A stretch of DNA of 64,000 nucleotides from Devosia lucknowensis. Lineage in GTDB: Bacteria > Pseudomonadota > Alphaproteobacteria > Rhizobiales > Devosiaceae. A program made the translations under genes and the position numbers. The notes under the pieces were generated by a model. The model was not told where the DNA came from. It saw only the letters and a program-made list of their open reading frames with translations, and made no database searches. Location: assembly GCF_900177655.1 (NCBI RefSeq), contig NZ_FXWK01000001.1, forward strand, positions 1,364,001-1,428,000, given 5' to 3'. The number at the start of each line of letters is the position of its first letter. Position 1 is the first letter of the stretch. Below, in pieces: positions 52,999-61,445 of this stretch.

Positions 52999-53451
52999 AT
53001 GACCATCGCCTTCGCCGATCCCAAGTCGCTCGATCATGCCGCGCTCGAAGAGGGTACGGCCTTCGCACCGCGCTTCGACGCGCATGGCCTGATCACTGTG
53101 GTGACCACCGAAGCGGGCAGCAATGACGTGCTCATGGTGGCCCACATGAATGCCGAAACGCTGTCCCTCACCCTCGAAACCGGGATTGCCCATTACTGGT
53201 CCCGGTCGCGCAAGGCGATCTGGAAAAAGGGCGAGACGTCAGGCGAACTGCAGGAAGTGGTCGAGTTGCGGACTGACTGCGATCAGGACTGCATCGTCAT
53301 GGTAGTGCGGCAGACCGGTCGCGGTGCGGCCTGCCACACCGGACGCAAAAGCTGCTTCTATCGCCGCGTCGCGGTGTCTGACAGCGAGGCGCGCCTTGAA
53401 GACACCGGCCTGCCCCGCCTGTTCGATCCGCATGCTGTCTACGGTCACTAG
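52999..53451 (+). CDS. hisI: Phosphoribosyl-AMP cyclohydrolase
   Basis: A 150-residue enzyme of histidine synthesis opening the adenine ring of PR-AMP. Motifs: [53 protein letters not shown], the zinc ligands in [13 protein letters not shown], and [14 protein letters not shown]. It is the stand-alone HisI type, not a HisIE fusion. No other his genes are adjacent. Its stop overlaps the end of the convergent rhomboid gene by four bases. Confidence 0.95.
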   Translation: MTIAFADPKSLDHAALEEGTAFAPRFDAHGLITVVTTEAGSNDVLMVAHMNAETLSLTLETGIAHYWSRSRKAIWKKGETSGELQEVVELRTDCDQDCIVMVVRQTGRGAACHTGRKSCFYRRVAVSDSEARLEDTGLPRLFDPHAVYGH

Positions 53452-54182
53452 AGCTTCCGCTCGAACAACTGCACGAGCAGGAAGCCCGCCAGAAAGCCGC
53501 CCAGGTGAGCCTGCCATGCAATGGCCAGGCTCGACCCCGTGAGCAGGGGCACAAGCGGCACGGCCGCGTTCAAGCCGATCCAGATCAGCGTGAACCAGCG
53601 CGAGCGCGGATTGACGAACACGTCGCGAATGCTGGCGAGCCTGCGGCCGAGCACGACGCGTTCACCCGTCTCCGGATGGGTGGCCACCAGCACGGGCTGG
53701 AACATGAACCGGATGGCGGCCCCGGTCAGCCCTGCAACGCCGCCCGATGCGCCGATCAGGTACACTTGACTATAGAGCGTCGTGACCGCGAACAGCGCCG
53801 CCCCACCCGCTGCCGACAGCAGAAACAGGACCAGCATGGGGCCCGCGCCGTAACGCCGGACTACGGGTGTCGCAAAGATGACGAGCCAGGCCACATTGAT
53901 CAGCAGGTGATCCCAACCGGCATGCAGGAAGGCATGCGAAAACGGTGTCCAGATCAGGGGAATGACGATGGTCGGATCCACCTCGGCCAGCACGATTCGA
54001 TACGGCTGAAACGCAAACCAGAAGAGCAGCTGAACTTGCCCGTCGGGGTTAAGAACAAAGGTTGACGCCAGATGAATCGCGATCAGAACGCCGGCGAGAA
54101 CTGCGATGCCCGCCGGCAGCAGGAAAATGGGCTCGGGTCCCTGAGGCGGCTGATTTACGGGCGTCTGCGGGTTCTCGCTCAT
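53448..54182 (-). CDS. Rhomboid-family intramembrane serine protease
   Basis: A 244-residue six-to-seven-segment membrane protein. It starts [14 protein letters not shown], with a first segment [23 protein letters not shown]1 loop/WR-like region [26 protein letters not shown] (conserved HxxxN). The catalytic Ser is in [20 protein letters not shown], and the His in [17 protein letters not shown]. All catalytic elements are intact. The substrate is unknown. The C-terminus runs convergent into hisI. Confidence 0.9.
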   Translation of the reverse strand: MSENPQTPVNQPPQGPEPIFLLPAGIAVLAGVLIAIHLASTFVLNPDGQVQLLFWFAFQPYRIVLAEVDPTIVIPLIWTPFSHAFLHAGWDHLLINVAWLVIFATPVVRRYGAGPMLVLFLLSAAGGAALFAVTTLYSQVYLIGASGGVAGLTGAAIRFMFQPVLVATHPETGERVVLGRRLASIRDVFVNPRSRWFTLIWIGLNAAVPLVPLLTGSSLAIAWQAHLGGFLAGFLLVQLFERKL

Positions 54183-54346
54183 CGTTTTCGTCCTGAAGCC
54201 GTGGTGTCCTGCGGGCCTTCGTCGGCTTTTCCACATTTCGCCACAGACGTTAACCTTAAAACTTCTTTAAGCGGGCTTTTGGCGCCGCCTTTTGCCAATG
54301 TCAGGAGCGCGGCGAACCCGGTCCTGGGGCGCCCAGTCGACTCCAG

Positions 54347-55015
54347 ATGCGGACCTCAACGATGCAGATGCCGAGCACGAAGACCCTCTATACCTATTGG
54401 AACGCGATTCGTGGCTCCCGCAGTGCTCCGGACCGTCGTGATATCGATCCGACCCGCATCCGCGAGGCGCTCGCTCATACCTTCATTCTGGAGCTCGACG
54501 GCCAGGATAAATTCTCCTTCCGTCTGGCGGGTTCCCACCTCTGCACCAGCTATTGCCGCGAACTGAAGGGTCGCTCGTTTTCCGCGCTCTGGCACGACCG
54601 CGACAATGACGCGATGGAAACGCTGATCCGCGCGGTGACCGAGGATCATGCCGTCGCCCTCGTGACGTTCCAGGGCACGACGGCATTGCAGACCAAGGTA
54701 AGCTTCGAAACCATCCTCATGCCGCTGCGCCACAACGGCTCGACCCACACCCGTATCCTTGGCGCCATGTCCGCTCTCGATGAGCCCTACTGGCTTGGGG
54801 TACAGCCCATTCTCGAGCAGCGGATCACCGGCCTGCGCCTGATCTGGCCCGACGAGATTTCTGCCGAGGAAACGGCCCGCGAAGTACTGGCGAGCGTTGT
54901 CAACGACGTTGAATTCCCTGCCCCGGTCTCGACCTCGGGCATGCCGACCACCGTCTATGGCCGCACCGCCCGTCGGTACGCGCACCTGGCGGTCATCGAC
55001 GGCGGACGCAACTGA
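54347..55015 (+). CDS. PAS-domain (PAS_5/DUF1457-type) protein
   Basis: A 222-residue cytosolic protein. TLYTYWNAIRGSRSAPDRRDIDPTRIREALAHTFILELDGQDKFSFRLAGSHLCTSYCRELKGRSFSALWHD matches the PAS_5 family, which in Hyphomicrobiales often senses unknown cues. The second half ends with EFPAPVSTSGMPTTVYGRTARRYAHLAVIDGG. No output domain is attached. A PilZ gene follows 107 bases downstream, suggesting a link to c-di-GMP or cell-surface control, though this is only proximity. Confidence 0.83.
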   Translation: MRTSTMQMPSTKTLYTYWNAIRGSRSAPDRRDIDPTRIREALAHTFILELDGQDKFSFRLAGSHLCTSYCRELKGRSFSALWHDRDNDAMETLIRAVTEDHAVALVTFQGTTALQTKVSFETILMPLRHNGSTHTRILGAMSALDEPYWLGVQPILEQRITGLRLIWPDEISAEETAREVLASVVNDVEFPAPVSTSGMPTTVYGRTARRYAHLAVIDGGRN

Positions 55016-55122
55016 CGAACCCGGGCATTTGAGGCATAGGCGAGCGCCTTGCCTCACCAAGCGTTAACCAAGACACGCTAACCTTGCTGTGGATTTCCCC
55101 AGGGCGTGGAACAGGTTGACGC

Positions 55123-55755
55123 ATGCTCATCGACGACATTTCAGCGCCAGCGACGAACCACGGCCTGCACACCGCAGCCGCCGACCGTCGATTTCAGCGT
55201 GTCAATGTGTCGATCCTGGGCCGCTATATGCTGGCTGACCGGAGGGAATTTCCCTGTCAGGTCTTGTCCATGTCTCCCGGCGATGCAGTCGTGATCGCAC
55301 CCGTTCCCGGCATCGTCGGCGAACGCATCATCGCCTATCTCGACCACCTCGGCCGTATCGAGGGCACGATTCTGGCGCAGGTCGACGGCGGCTTCATCAT
55401 GGATATCGCTGCCTCCCCACGGAAGCGCGACAAGATGGCAGCGCAGCTCACCTGGCTGGCCAACAAGGACCTGCTCAACCTGCCCGAGGACCGTCGGCAT
55501 GAGCGCGTCGTCCCCGACATCCGTCATTCCACGGTCGTTCTCGATGATGGCCGCCGCTACAATTGCAAGATCATCGACATCTCGCTCTCGGGTGCGGCCA
55601 TCGAGCTCGACGTGCGTCCGGCCATGGGCACGCCGATCACGCTCGGCCGCATGCGCGCCCGGGTCGTCCGTCATTTCCAGAATGGCGTCGCGGTCGAATT
55701 TGCCGCCGCCCAGGAAATGCTGACAGTCGTCCAGCAAAACCTCCGCATGAACTGA
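55123..55755 (+). CDS. PilZ-domain protein with two PilZ-like repeats
   Basis: A 210-residue protein with two PilZ-type halves. The first starts DRRFQRVNVSILGRYMLADRREFPCQVLSMSPGDAVV; the second starts EDRRHERVVPDIRHSTVVLDDGRRYNCKIIDISLSGAAIELDVRP. Both show the RRxxR c-di-GMP motif; the D-S-x-S-G companion (DISLSGAAIE) is present only in the second, so only that half is likely to bind c-di-GMP well. The protein probably acts as a c-di-GMP effector. Confidence 0.87.
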   Translation: MLIDDISAPATNHGLHTAAADRRFQRVNVSILGRYMLADRREFPCQVLSMSPGDAVVIAPVPGIVGERIIAYLDHLGRIEGTILAQVDGGFIMDIAASPRKRDKMAAQLTWLANKDLLNLPEDRRHERVVPDIRHSTVVLDDGRRYNCKIIDISLSGAAIELDVRPAMGTPITLGRMRARVVRHFQNGVAVEFAAAQEMLTVVQQNLRMN

Positions 55756-55883
55756 GCCCGACGTTAGCAGCCTGCTAACGAATTGGCGCTCAGCGCTATG
55801 GTAAATGCACCCTCAAACGCATCGATAAAACACGCATAAAAACTGCATCTTACTTTTCGGATCGGCGCAATTCGCCATCCCTA

Positions 55884-55910
55884 GTGTGGTCTCCATCAGG
55901 GAGACTACAC
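55884..55910 (+). promoter_or_regulatory. Hairpin sequestering the ribosome-binding site of the next gene
   Basis: GTGTGGTCTCC (55884-55894) pairs with GGAGACTACAC (55900-55910), eleven pairs with one G-U, loop ATCAG. The right arm contains the AGGGAG Shine-Dalgarno core and ends two bases before the ATG at 55912, so translation start would be hidden when the stem forms. Confidence 0.65.
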
Positions 55911-55911
55911 A

Positions 55912-56532
55912 ATGTCATTCACCACCAAGGCGCTGTTTTCCGGCTTGATTACCGCGCTTCTGGCGCTGGCGCCGATCGCTCCGGCCGCCGCACTCGACCT
56001 CACCAACGTCGCCTTCATCCAGACCTCGGCCGGCACGACATCCATCCCCGTCGGCCACATGGAGTTCTGCAACAGCCATCCCGCCGAATGCCGCCCGAAC
56101 GACCAGGTTGTCGCCGCGGCAGCGCTCGATGAACGCACCTGGCAGCAGCTGGTCTCGGTGAATGCCTACTACAACGACAACGTCGTCCCCGTGACGGACC
56201 AGGACCTCTACAACGTCGCCGAATTCTGGACCTATCCCAACGGTTACGGCGATTGCGAGGATTTCGCGCTGGCCAAGCGCCGCGACCTCATCAATGCCGG
56301 CTGGCATCCGAGCACGCTGATGATCGCGGTCGTCAAGGAGGCCAATGGCAACGGCCATGCCGTCCTGCTGGCTCGCACCGATCGCGGCGACCTCGTGCTC
56401 GACAACCAGGACGGCAGCATCCGTCTCTGGAGCGAAACGCCCTACACCTTCATCAAGCGTCAGTCTCAGGCCCATGCCGGCCAGTGGGTCGACATGATCG
56501 ACGATCGCGTTATCGTCGTCGCCGCCAACTGA
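55912..56532 (+). CDS. Transglutaminase-like cysteine proteinase (BTLCP), secreted
   Basis: A 206-residue exported protein: signal MSFTTKALFSGLITALLALAPIAPAAA, then the BTLCP fold with catalytic Cys in YGDCEDFALAKRRDLINAGW, His in EANGNGHAVLLARTDRGDLVLDN, and Asp in that same stretch. FCNSHPAECRPND holds a disulfide-like Cys pair. Family members cleave or modify periplasmic and surface proteins (LapG-like in some species), often with c-di-GMP control, which fits the nearby PilZ gene (inference). The ribosome site sits inside a stem-loop. Confidence 0.88.
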   Translation: MSFTTKALFSGLITALLALAPIAPAAALDLTNVAFIQTSAGTTSIPVGHMEFCNSHPAECRPNDQVVAAAALDERTWQQLVSVNAYYNDNVVPVTDQDLYNVAEFWTYPNGYGDCEDFALAKRRDLINAGWHPSTLMIAVVKEANGNGHAVLLARTDRGDLVLDNQDGSIRLWSETPYTFIKRQSQAHAGQWVDMIDDRVIVVAAN

Positions 56533-56580
56533 TCAGTTTCCGGACCCCGCCCAAAGCCTAACCCTGATAGGGGTCTGAAG

Positions 56581-56617
56581 AGAAAAGCCGGCCTCGCTTC
56601 CGCGAGCCGGCTTTTCT
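56581..56617. terminator. Bidirectional terminator after the transglutaminase-like gene
   Basis: AGAAAAGCCGGC(C)TCG pairs with CGAGCCGGCTTTTCT (one bulged C) around a short loop. T-runs occur on both strands, so it can end the plus-strand gene and the convergent small membrane-protein gene. Confidence 0.9.
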
Positions 56618-56637
56618 GTATTCGCAGTGCTGCCCGC

Positions 56638-56958
56638 TCAGGATCGAAGGGCGATATAGGCGCTGAGGAACAACAGGCCGGTGATGAAAGCCCAGCCAAA
56701 CGAGATCAGCGCCGACAGCAGCACTGAACTCATCGAGATCGTGCCATCCTCTTCGTGGCTCCAGCCAAACTGAAGAAGAATGTAGGGGCCGCATACGAAG
56801 CTCACGGCCAGATTACCCAACATCCCCAGATATGACCCGCCATCCATGCGGAGGACGGCCTGCTGGCGCGTGACCCACTGGTAGAGGTGCGTCCCGACGC
56901 CGGCGACACAAAGGCCGACACCCATGATGAATGCTGCAAGCAGAAGTTCCCGCGTCAT
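56638..56958 (-). CDS. Small three-pass membrane protein, unknown function
   Basis: A 106-residue protein MTRELLLAAFIMGVGLCVAGVGTHLYQWVTRQQAVLRMDGGSYLGMLGNLAVSFVCGPYILLQFGW ... VLLSALISFGWAFITGLLFLSAYIALRS with hydrophobic stretches near residues 5-24, 45-64 and 82-102. The N-terminal segment plus later two suggest three passes. A conserved-looking GPYI and acidic loop SHEEDGTI are seen, but no family is assigned. It is divergent from the following secreted-domain gene. Confidence 0.7.
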   Translation of the reverse strand: MTRELLLAAFIMGVGLCVAGVGTHLYQWVTRQQAVLRMDGGSYLGMLGNLAVSFVCGPYILLQFGWSHEEDGTISMSSVLLSALISFGWAFITGLLFLSAYIALRS

Positions 56959-57069
56959 GCTTCACCCTCGCCCATGCATCGGCGCCATTGCATTTCTTTA
57001 CGATTTGTTAAGCATATTGGATGCCCTAATGGCTGTCATCCCGAAGCGAGAATTCTGGTTAATTTCGGC

Positions 57070-57750
57070 ATGTCGGTTTCCACAGAGCCTGATGAACAAG
57101 CCGAGCACGACCGTGGGCACGTCGCCTACAACCTCGCCGGCATCGTCGCACTTGTCCTGCTGTTAGCTGTGGGACTGGCCTATGCGATCGACCAGCAGGG
57201 GCGCGCATCGCGCCTCACCTTGCCGGCACTCGACGATGGTAATCCTGTGGTGCAAACCATTGCCGGCCGGGACCTGTCGATCCCTGCCAGCTGGTTCCGG
57301 TTCGGCGAAGCGATAAAGCCCGGCTTTGCCAGCCAGGTCGACCTTGCATTGAGGCTGGACGTCGGGCCAGGCGCGCAGCCGGTCGAGGTGGATGCGACCA
57401 TTCTGCCGCGCAGTGGAGCCCGCGCGAGCGCGGCGTTGCTCGACGCTGTCTACCTGCACCAGTTCGCCGATGAAACCGCGTCCGGCATTCCGGGCCTCGT
57501 GGGCAAGCCACTCATGGCCAGCGAAGGCTATGCAGGGGAAACGGTTTGGTATGACCCGCTGTCGCCCGCTCCGTTCGTGGCCAAGTGTTCGGCCGCACCA
57601 GATCGGGCGCGCAAGGACAGGTGCCTTAGAACCCTGCACCTGCCGAGCGGCCTGGCCGTGGTTCTGAGCTTCGATGCCGAAGCCTTGCCGGCATGGAAGC
57701 AGTTCGATGAGGAACTGGCCCGATGGCTGGGCCAGATCGGAGCCCTCTAG
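57070..57750 (+). CDS. Membrane-anchored periplasmic-domain protein, unknown function
   Basis: A 226-residue protein with one N-terminal membrane anchor (HVAYNLAGIVALVLLLAVGLAYAI, residues about 17-40) and a periplasmic domain beginning DQQGRASRLTLPALDDGNPVVQTIAGRDLSIPASWFRFGE. The conserved flavour is a beta-sandwich with two cysteines (AKCSAAPDRARKDRCLRTLHLP) probably forming a disulfide. No enzyme motif; family not recognised. Confidence 0.72.
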   Translation: MSVSTEPDEQAEHDRGHVAYNLAGIVALVLLLAVGLAYAIDQQGRASRLTLPALDDGNPVVQTIAGRDLSIPASWFRFGEAIKPGFASQVDLALRLDVGPGAQPVEVDATILPRSGARASAALLDAVYLHQFADETASGIPGLVGKPLMASEGYAGETVWYDPLSPAPFVAKCSAAPDRARKDRCLRTLHLPSGLAVVLSFDAEALPAWKQFDEELARWLGQIGAL

Positions 57751-57753
57751 AGA

Positions 57754-57972
57754 TCAGTCCAGGTCTTCGAGATCAATGTCGAGGATCGACATATTGAAGA
57801 TGTAGGACTTGTCGCCGTCCTCGTCGTCGGCATGGATCAGCCCGATCGACTCTTCGCCGATGAACACTTCGACCGAGTCATTGAGCTTGGCGCGCGGGCG
57901 GACGTCGATATTGCGGTTGTTGAACTTCTGCTGCAGGAACTTTTGCAGCTTGATGATTTCGGGGTGGTTCAC
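57754..57972 (-). CDS. DUF3126 family protein
   Basis: A 72-residue acidic protein MNHPEIIKLQKFLQQKFNNRNIDVRPRAKLNDSVEVFIGEESIGLIHADDEDGDKSYIFNMSILDIDLEDLD. The sequence matches the DUF3126 family typical of Alphaproteobacteria, with a helix then VEVFIGEE-IG-I--DDEDGDKSY-F-MSILDIDLED. The function is unknown. It converges with the upstream-neighbour gene (stop-to-stop gap of three bases) and lies 111 bp from cysE. Confidence 0.88.
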   Translation of the reverse strand: MNHPEIIKLQKFLQQKFNNRNIDVRPRAKLNDSVEVFIGEESIGLIHADDEDGDKSYIFNMSILDIDLEDLD

Positions 57973-58083
57973 GGGAACACGTCCTGCTTGTTGCGTTGAG
58001 CCGGCAATCTAGTGTCTGAACCGCTGCTGGCAACCCCTGCTCCGGGGCAATTTAGCGGGAACAACCTTTGGGCGGCCCTTGCC

Positions 58084-58917
58084 TCAGTCTTCGCTGTCCC
58101 GATCGTAGACCAGCACCATCTGATCCATGATCAGGGCGGGTTGTGCACAACCGGCTTCGCCGATGATCTTGGCCGGAACACCCGCCACGGTGACGCGCGG
58201 CGGCACTTCCTTGAGCACGACCGAGCCGGCGCCGATGCGTGAGCAGTCGCCAACCTTGATATTGCCCAGAACCTTGGCGCCTGCCCCGATCAGCACGCCA
58301 TTGCCGATCTTGGGATGACGATCCTGATCCGCCTTGCCGGTGCCCCCGAGCGTGACGTTCTGGAGCAGAGAGACATTGTCGCCGACCACCGCCGTTTCGC
58401 CGATCACGAGACCGGTGCCGTGATCGAGCATGATGCCCTTGCCCATGACCACTGCCGGGTTGATGTCGACCTGAAACACCTGGCTCGAGCGGCTCTGGAG
58501 ATAGAGCGCAAAATCGCGGCGGCCTGCCCTGTGCATCGCGTGGGCGAACCGGTGGGTCTGGATGGCCTGATAGCCCTTGAAATAGAGGAGTGGCTCGATG
58601 GCGCGATGACAGGCCGGATCACGCTCCAGCGTCGCTGCGAGGTCCGTGCGCGCCGAACTGCCAATTTCGGGATTGTCGCGCAGCGTTTCGGCAAACCCCT
58701 GGCGGATCATGTCGGCCGATACGTCCTCGTGATCGAGGCGCGATGCGATGCGATGCGCCAGGGCATCCTCGAATGTATCGTGATTGAGAATGGTCGACAG
58801 CACGAGGTTGGCGAGCGACGGCTCGGTGTCGAGAATCTGCTGGGCGCCGGCGCGGACGGCATCCCACACGGGATCCATGGACTGGACCTGTGCCGACTTC
58901 TTTATGGTGCCGTTCAT
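58084..58917 (-). CDS. cysE: Serine O-acetyltransferase
   Basis: A 277-residue acetyltransferase that makes O-acetylserine, the carbon backbone for cysteine. The N-terminal helical part is DPVWDAVRAGAQQILDTEPSLANLVLSTILNHDTFEDALAHRIASRL. A left-handed beta-helix with hexapeptide repeats follows (DINPAVVMGKGIMLDHGTGLVIGETAVVGDNVSLLQNVTLGGTGK, PKIGNGVLIGAGAKVLGNIKVGDCSRIGAGSVVLKEVPPRVTVAGVPAKII). DHGTG and GETAVVG hold the catalytic Asp/His pair. The start MNGTIKKSA has GGAGAG upstream. It complements the sulfate-activation genes near 37 kb. Confidence 0.93.
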   Translation of the reverse strand: MNGTIKKSAQVQSMDPVWDAVRAGAQQILDTEPSLANLVLSTILNHDTFEDALAHRIASRLDHEDVSADMIRQGFAETLRDNPEIGSSARTDLAATLERDPACHRAIEPLLYFKGYQAIQTHRFAHAMHRAGRRDFALYLQSRSSQVFQVDINPAVVMGKGIMLDHGTGLVIGETAVVGDNVSLLQNVTLGGTGKADQDRHPKIGNGVLIGAGAKVLGNIKVGDCSRIGAGSVVLKEVPPRVTVAGVPAKIIGEAGCAQPALIMDQMVLVYDRDSED

Positions 58918-58998
58918 CGCGCCGCTCTCCGCTTCATCGATAGATGACGATATAAGACAGTTCTTTCTCTGCTTCAAAGACAAAGCGAAGGCATTGGT

Positions 58999-59769
58999 TC
59001 ACGAAACCGGACCATTTGAGTACGTCCTGCCCAGAAAGGTCAGCGCGGCGGCCTTGAAGACCTTGTCGCCGGTTGCGCGCATGTGATCGCGCTTCGGGAT
59101 GACAACGGCCTCGCCATACGGAAGCAATTCGGCGAGCGGCTCGGGCGGACCCGCCATCTCGTCCGCCTCTCCCACCGCAACCAGAACGGGCACTCCGATC
59201 CGCCGCACATCGGCACGCGCCATGGGCTGGCGCGAGGTTTCCATGCAGGCTGCGAGCGCTTCGCGATCGGACCCGGTATGGTCTGCAAAGATTCGGAATT
59301 GCCGCGCTGTCGGGTGGCTCAGGTCGGCCAGGCTGGGTGCGCGCAGACCGGCAATGATGTCATTGCCGTCGGTCAGGCCATTGATGAGGTTCATGCCCAT
59401 GCCGCCGAAAATGGCGCAGGCGACACGCTCGGGATGGGAAAAGGCCATGAAGGCGGCGATGCGCGCGCCCATCGAATAGCCGATGACTGCCGCGCGTTCG
59501 AAGCCGAGATGATCGAACAATGCAAAGGCATCGTCCGCCATCTGCGTGGGATAGTAAAGATCGGGATCATGCGGCTTGCCCGACTGACCGTGGCCGCGAT
59601 TGTCCAGCGTGATCACCTGATATCCCGCGGCCACCAGGGTTTCCACCCAGCCCGTATCCACCCAGTTGACCTTGCCGCTCGAGGCGAAGCCGTGGACGAG
59701 CAGCACGGGCGCACCCGCGCCGTGCACGTCATAGGCCAGTTCGACGTCGGCATGGGTGAAGCTGGGCAT
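58999..59769 (-). CDS. Alpha/beta-fold hydrolase
   Basis: A 256-residue esterase/hydrolase. It has oxyanion HGFASSGKVNWVDTGW, nucleophile elbow VIGYSMGARIAAFMAFSHPERV (Ser), acid VGEADEMAG and His in PKRDHMRATGDKV. LDNRGHGQSGKPHDP is typical of this broad group (for example proline iminopeptidase or haloperoxidase-like enzymes). The start MPSFTHADVELAYDVHG has AGGAGAAAG upstream. The substrate cannot be told from sequence. Confidence 0.88.
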   Translation of the reverse strand: MPSFTHADVELAYDVHGAGAPVLLVHGFASSGKVNWVDTGWVETLVAAGYQVITLDNRGHGQSGKPHDPDLYYPTQMADDAFALFDHLGFERAAVIGYSMGARIAAFMAFSHPERVACAIFGGMGMNLINGLTDGNDIIAGLRAPSLADLSHPTARQFRIFADHTGSDREALAACMETSRQPMARADVRRIGVPVLVAVGEADEMAGPPEPLAELLPYGEAVVIPKRDHMRATGDKVFKAAALTFLGRTYSNGPVS

Positions 59770-59901
59770 AGTCTTTCTCCTGGCGAAACAGGCACGGGTT
59801 TTGCGGCTTCGGGCAGCAAAATCAAGCATCCCTTTGCCCTTTTCTTGGGGAGGGCCTTTGGATATGGTCGCGCCAAATCAAACACCATCCAGGTTTACAC
59901 C

Positions 59902-60147
59902 ATGGCCCACGGCACGACCCCGCACTTCCACAACACCCAAGGTCTGCGCAGCATCGAGATCGGGTCCAAGGAATTCCAGTGCGTCGGCGCGCTTCCGCCG
60001 TTCGACCATCCCCATGTTTTCCTCGACATGGGCAAGGATAGCGAAATCGTCTGCCCCTATTGCTCGACACTCTACGTCTTCAAGGCCGAGCTTGGCGCCG
60101 GGCACGCCAATCCCTCCTCCGCCATCTTCGACGTCCACGCCGCCTGA
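59902..60147 (+). CDS. Zinc-finger protein, zf-CHCC family (NDUFS6-like)
   Basis: An 81-residue protein: MAHGTTPHFHNTQGLRSIEIGSKEFQCVGALPPFDHPHVFLDMGKDSEIVCPYCSTLYVFKAELGAGHANPSSAIFDVHAA. The Cys in FQCVGALPPFDHPHV and CPYCSTLY with His match zf-CHCC, the family of the respiratory complex I subunit NDUFS6 in mitochondria. In Alphaproteobacteria it is a short stand-alone protein; the zinc site is intact. The ATG at 59902 has a weak AGG nearby. Confidence 0.88.
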   Translation: MAHGTTPHFHNTQGLRSIEIGSKEFQCVGALPPFDHPHVFLDMGKDSEIVCPYCSTLYVFKAELGAGHANPSSAIFDVHAA

Positions 60148-60155
60148 GCTGAACC

Positions 60156-61340
60156 ATGCCCGCAACGGGCCGCAGCTACATCATCGCCGGCGCCGGTATT
60201 GCCGGCCTGACCCTTGCCCTTGCGCTGAGCAGGCAGGGTGCGACGGTGACGGTGCTCGAGCGACACCACGAGGTGCAGGAGTTCGGGGCAGGCCTGCAGA
60301 TCAGCCCCAATGCCCGCCATTGCCTCGACACGCTGGGCCTGGGCGAACAGCTTGACCGCATCGGCCTCGAACCCCAGGCGCTCGACGTCTTCGCGCAGGG
60401 CGGAACCGTGCCGCTGGTGAGCATGGAACTGGGCCAGGTGATGCGGGAGCGCTACGGCGCGCCCTACATGGTGATGCACAGGGCCGATCTGGCCGACACG
60501 CTCTACAAGGCGTGCCGCAGGCTATCCACGATCGACATGATCTTTGGCGTGCGAAACTGGGACGTGGTTTCCCATGCCCGCGGCGTCACCGTGGCCGTGG
60601 ACGAAGCCAACGGCCAGACCCGAACCAGCCGCGCCGACGCCTTTATCGGTGCCGATGGCGTGCATTCGCATACGCGGCTCGCCATGCTTGGTGGACCCAG
60701 GGCAGAATTTCGCGATCGCATCGCCTGGCGCACGCTGGTTCCCTACGATCTTGTTTCCGCAGAGGTGAGACCGGCCCGCGTTTCGGTGTTCTTCGGAACG
60801 GGTTTCCACCTCGTCTGCTATCCCTTGCCGCATCGCAAGCAGGTCAACCTGGCCCTGTTCATGCCTGGAAAGGCACCCGAGGCCGAGGCGCAGCCGCAGC
60901 CGGCCAATCCTGGCCCGAGGGTGGACAATATCCTTACCGCGGCCGGTGCGACCTGGACGGCGTGGCCCCTGTATACAGTCGAGACCGCCACCTGGTGGCG
61001 CGGCAATGTCGGCATCATCGGCGACGCTGCCCATGCCATGGTGCCTTTCCAGGCCCAGGGCGCAGCCATGGGGATCGAAGATGCCACGGTGCTCGCCGCT
61101 CTCCTGGCTGGAACCGAATCCGCCGAACGCGCTTTTTCCCGATACGCCGATTTGCGTCGCCCCCGAACTCGGGAGGTCGCCGCACTTTCGGCCCGCAATG
61201 GCCGCATCTTCCACCTACCCTGGCCCTTGAGCATCGCGCGTGACACGGTCATGCAGATACAGGGCCCGCGGGCGCATCTTGAGCGCCTGGACTGGATCTA
61301 CGCCTATGACGCCGAAGCGGTCGCAGGCCAAGCCGGGTAG
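60156..61340 (+). CDS. FAD-dependent aromatic monooxygenase (salicylate-hydroxylase-like)
   Basis: A 394-residue group A flavoprotein monooxygenase. FAD/NAD(P) fingerprint YIIAGAGIAGLTLALALSRQGATVTVLERHHEVQEFGAGLQISPNA (GXGXXG), DG fingerprint ADAFIGADGVHSHTRLAML, and the second FAD motif GNVGIIGDAAHAMVPFQAQGAAMGIEDATVLAALL. It hydroxylates or decarboxylates an aromatic substrate using NAD(P)H. The ATG follows the zinc-finger stop by eight bases, so the two may be co-transcribed. Which ring it acts on is unknown. Confidence 0.87.
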   Translation: MPATGRSYIIAGAGIAGLTLALALSRQGATVTVLERHHEVQEFGAGLQISPNARHCLDTLGLGEQLDRIGLEPQALDVFAQGGTVPLVSMELGQVMRERYGAPYMVMHRADLADTLYKACRRLSTIDMIFGVRNWDVVSHARGVTVAVDEANGQTRTSRADAFIGADGVHSHTRLAMLGGPRAEFRDRIAWRTLVPYDLVSAEVRPARVSVFFGTGFHLVCYPLPHRKQVNLALFMPGKAPEAEAQPQPANPGPRVDNILTAAGATWTAWPLYTVETATWWRGNVGIIGDAAHAMVPFQAQGAAMGIEDATVLAALLAGTESAERAFSRYADLRRPRTREVAALSARNGRIFHLPWPLSIARDTVMQIQGPRAHLERLDWIYAYDAEAVAGQAG

Positions 61341-61445
61341 TGGAAGCGATGGGCCGAGGCGGAGCGCCGCTTGCTTTGCCGGTCGTGCCCGTGTCAATTG
61401 CATCGCACCATCCGGGTGGGAACAAGAAAAGGTAATAGCCGCCGT

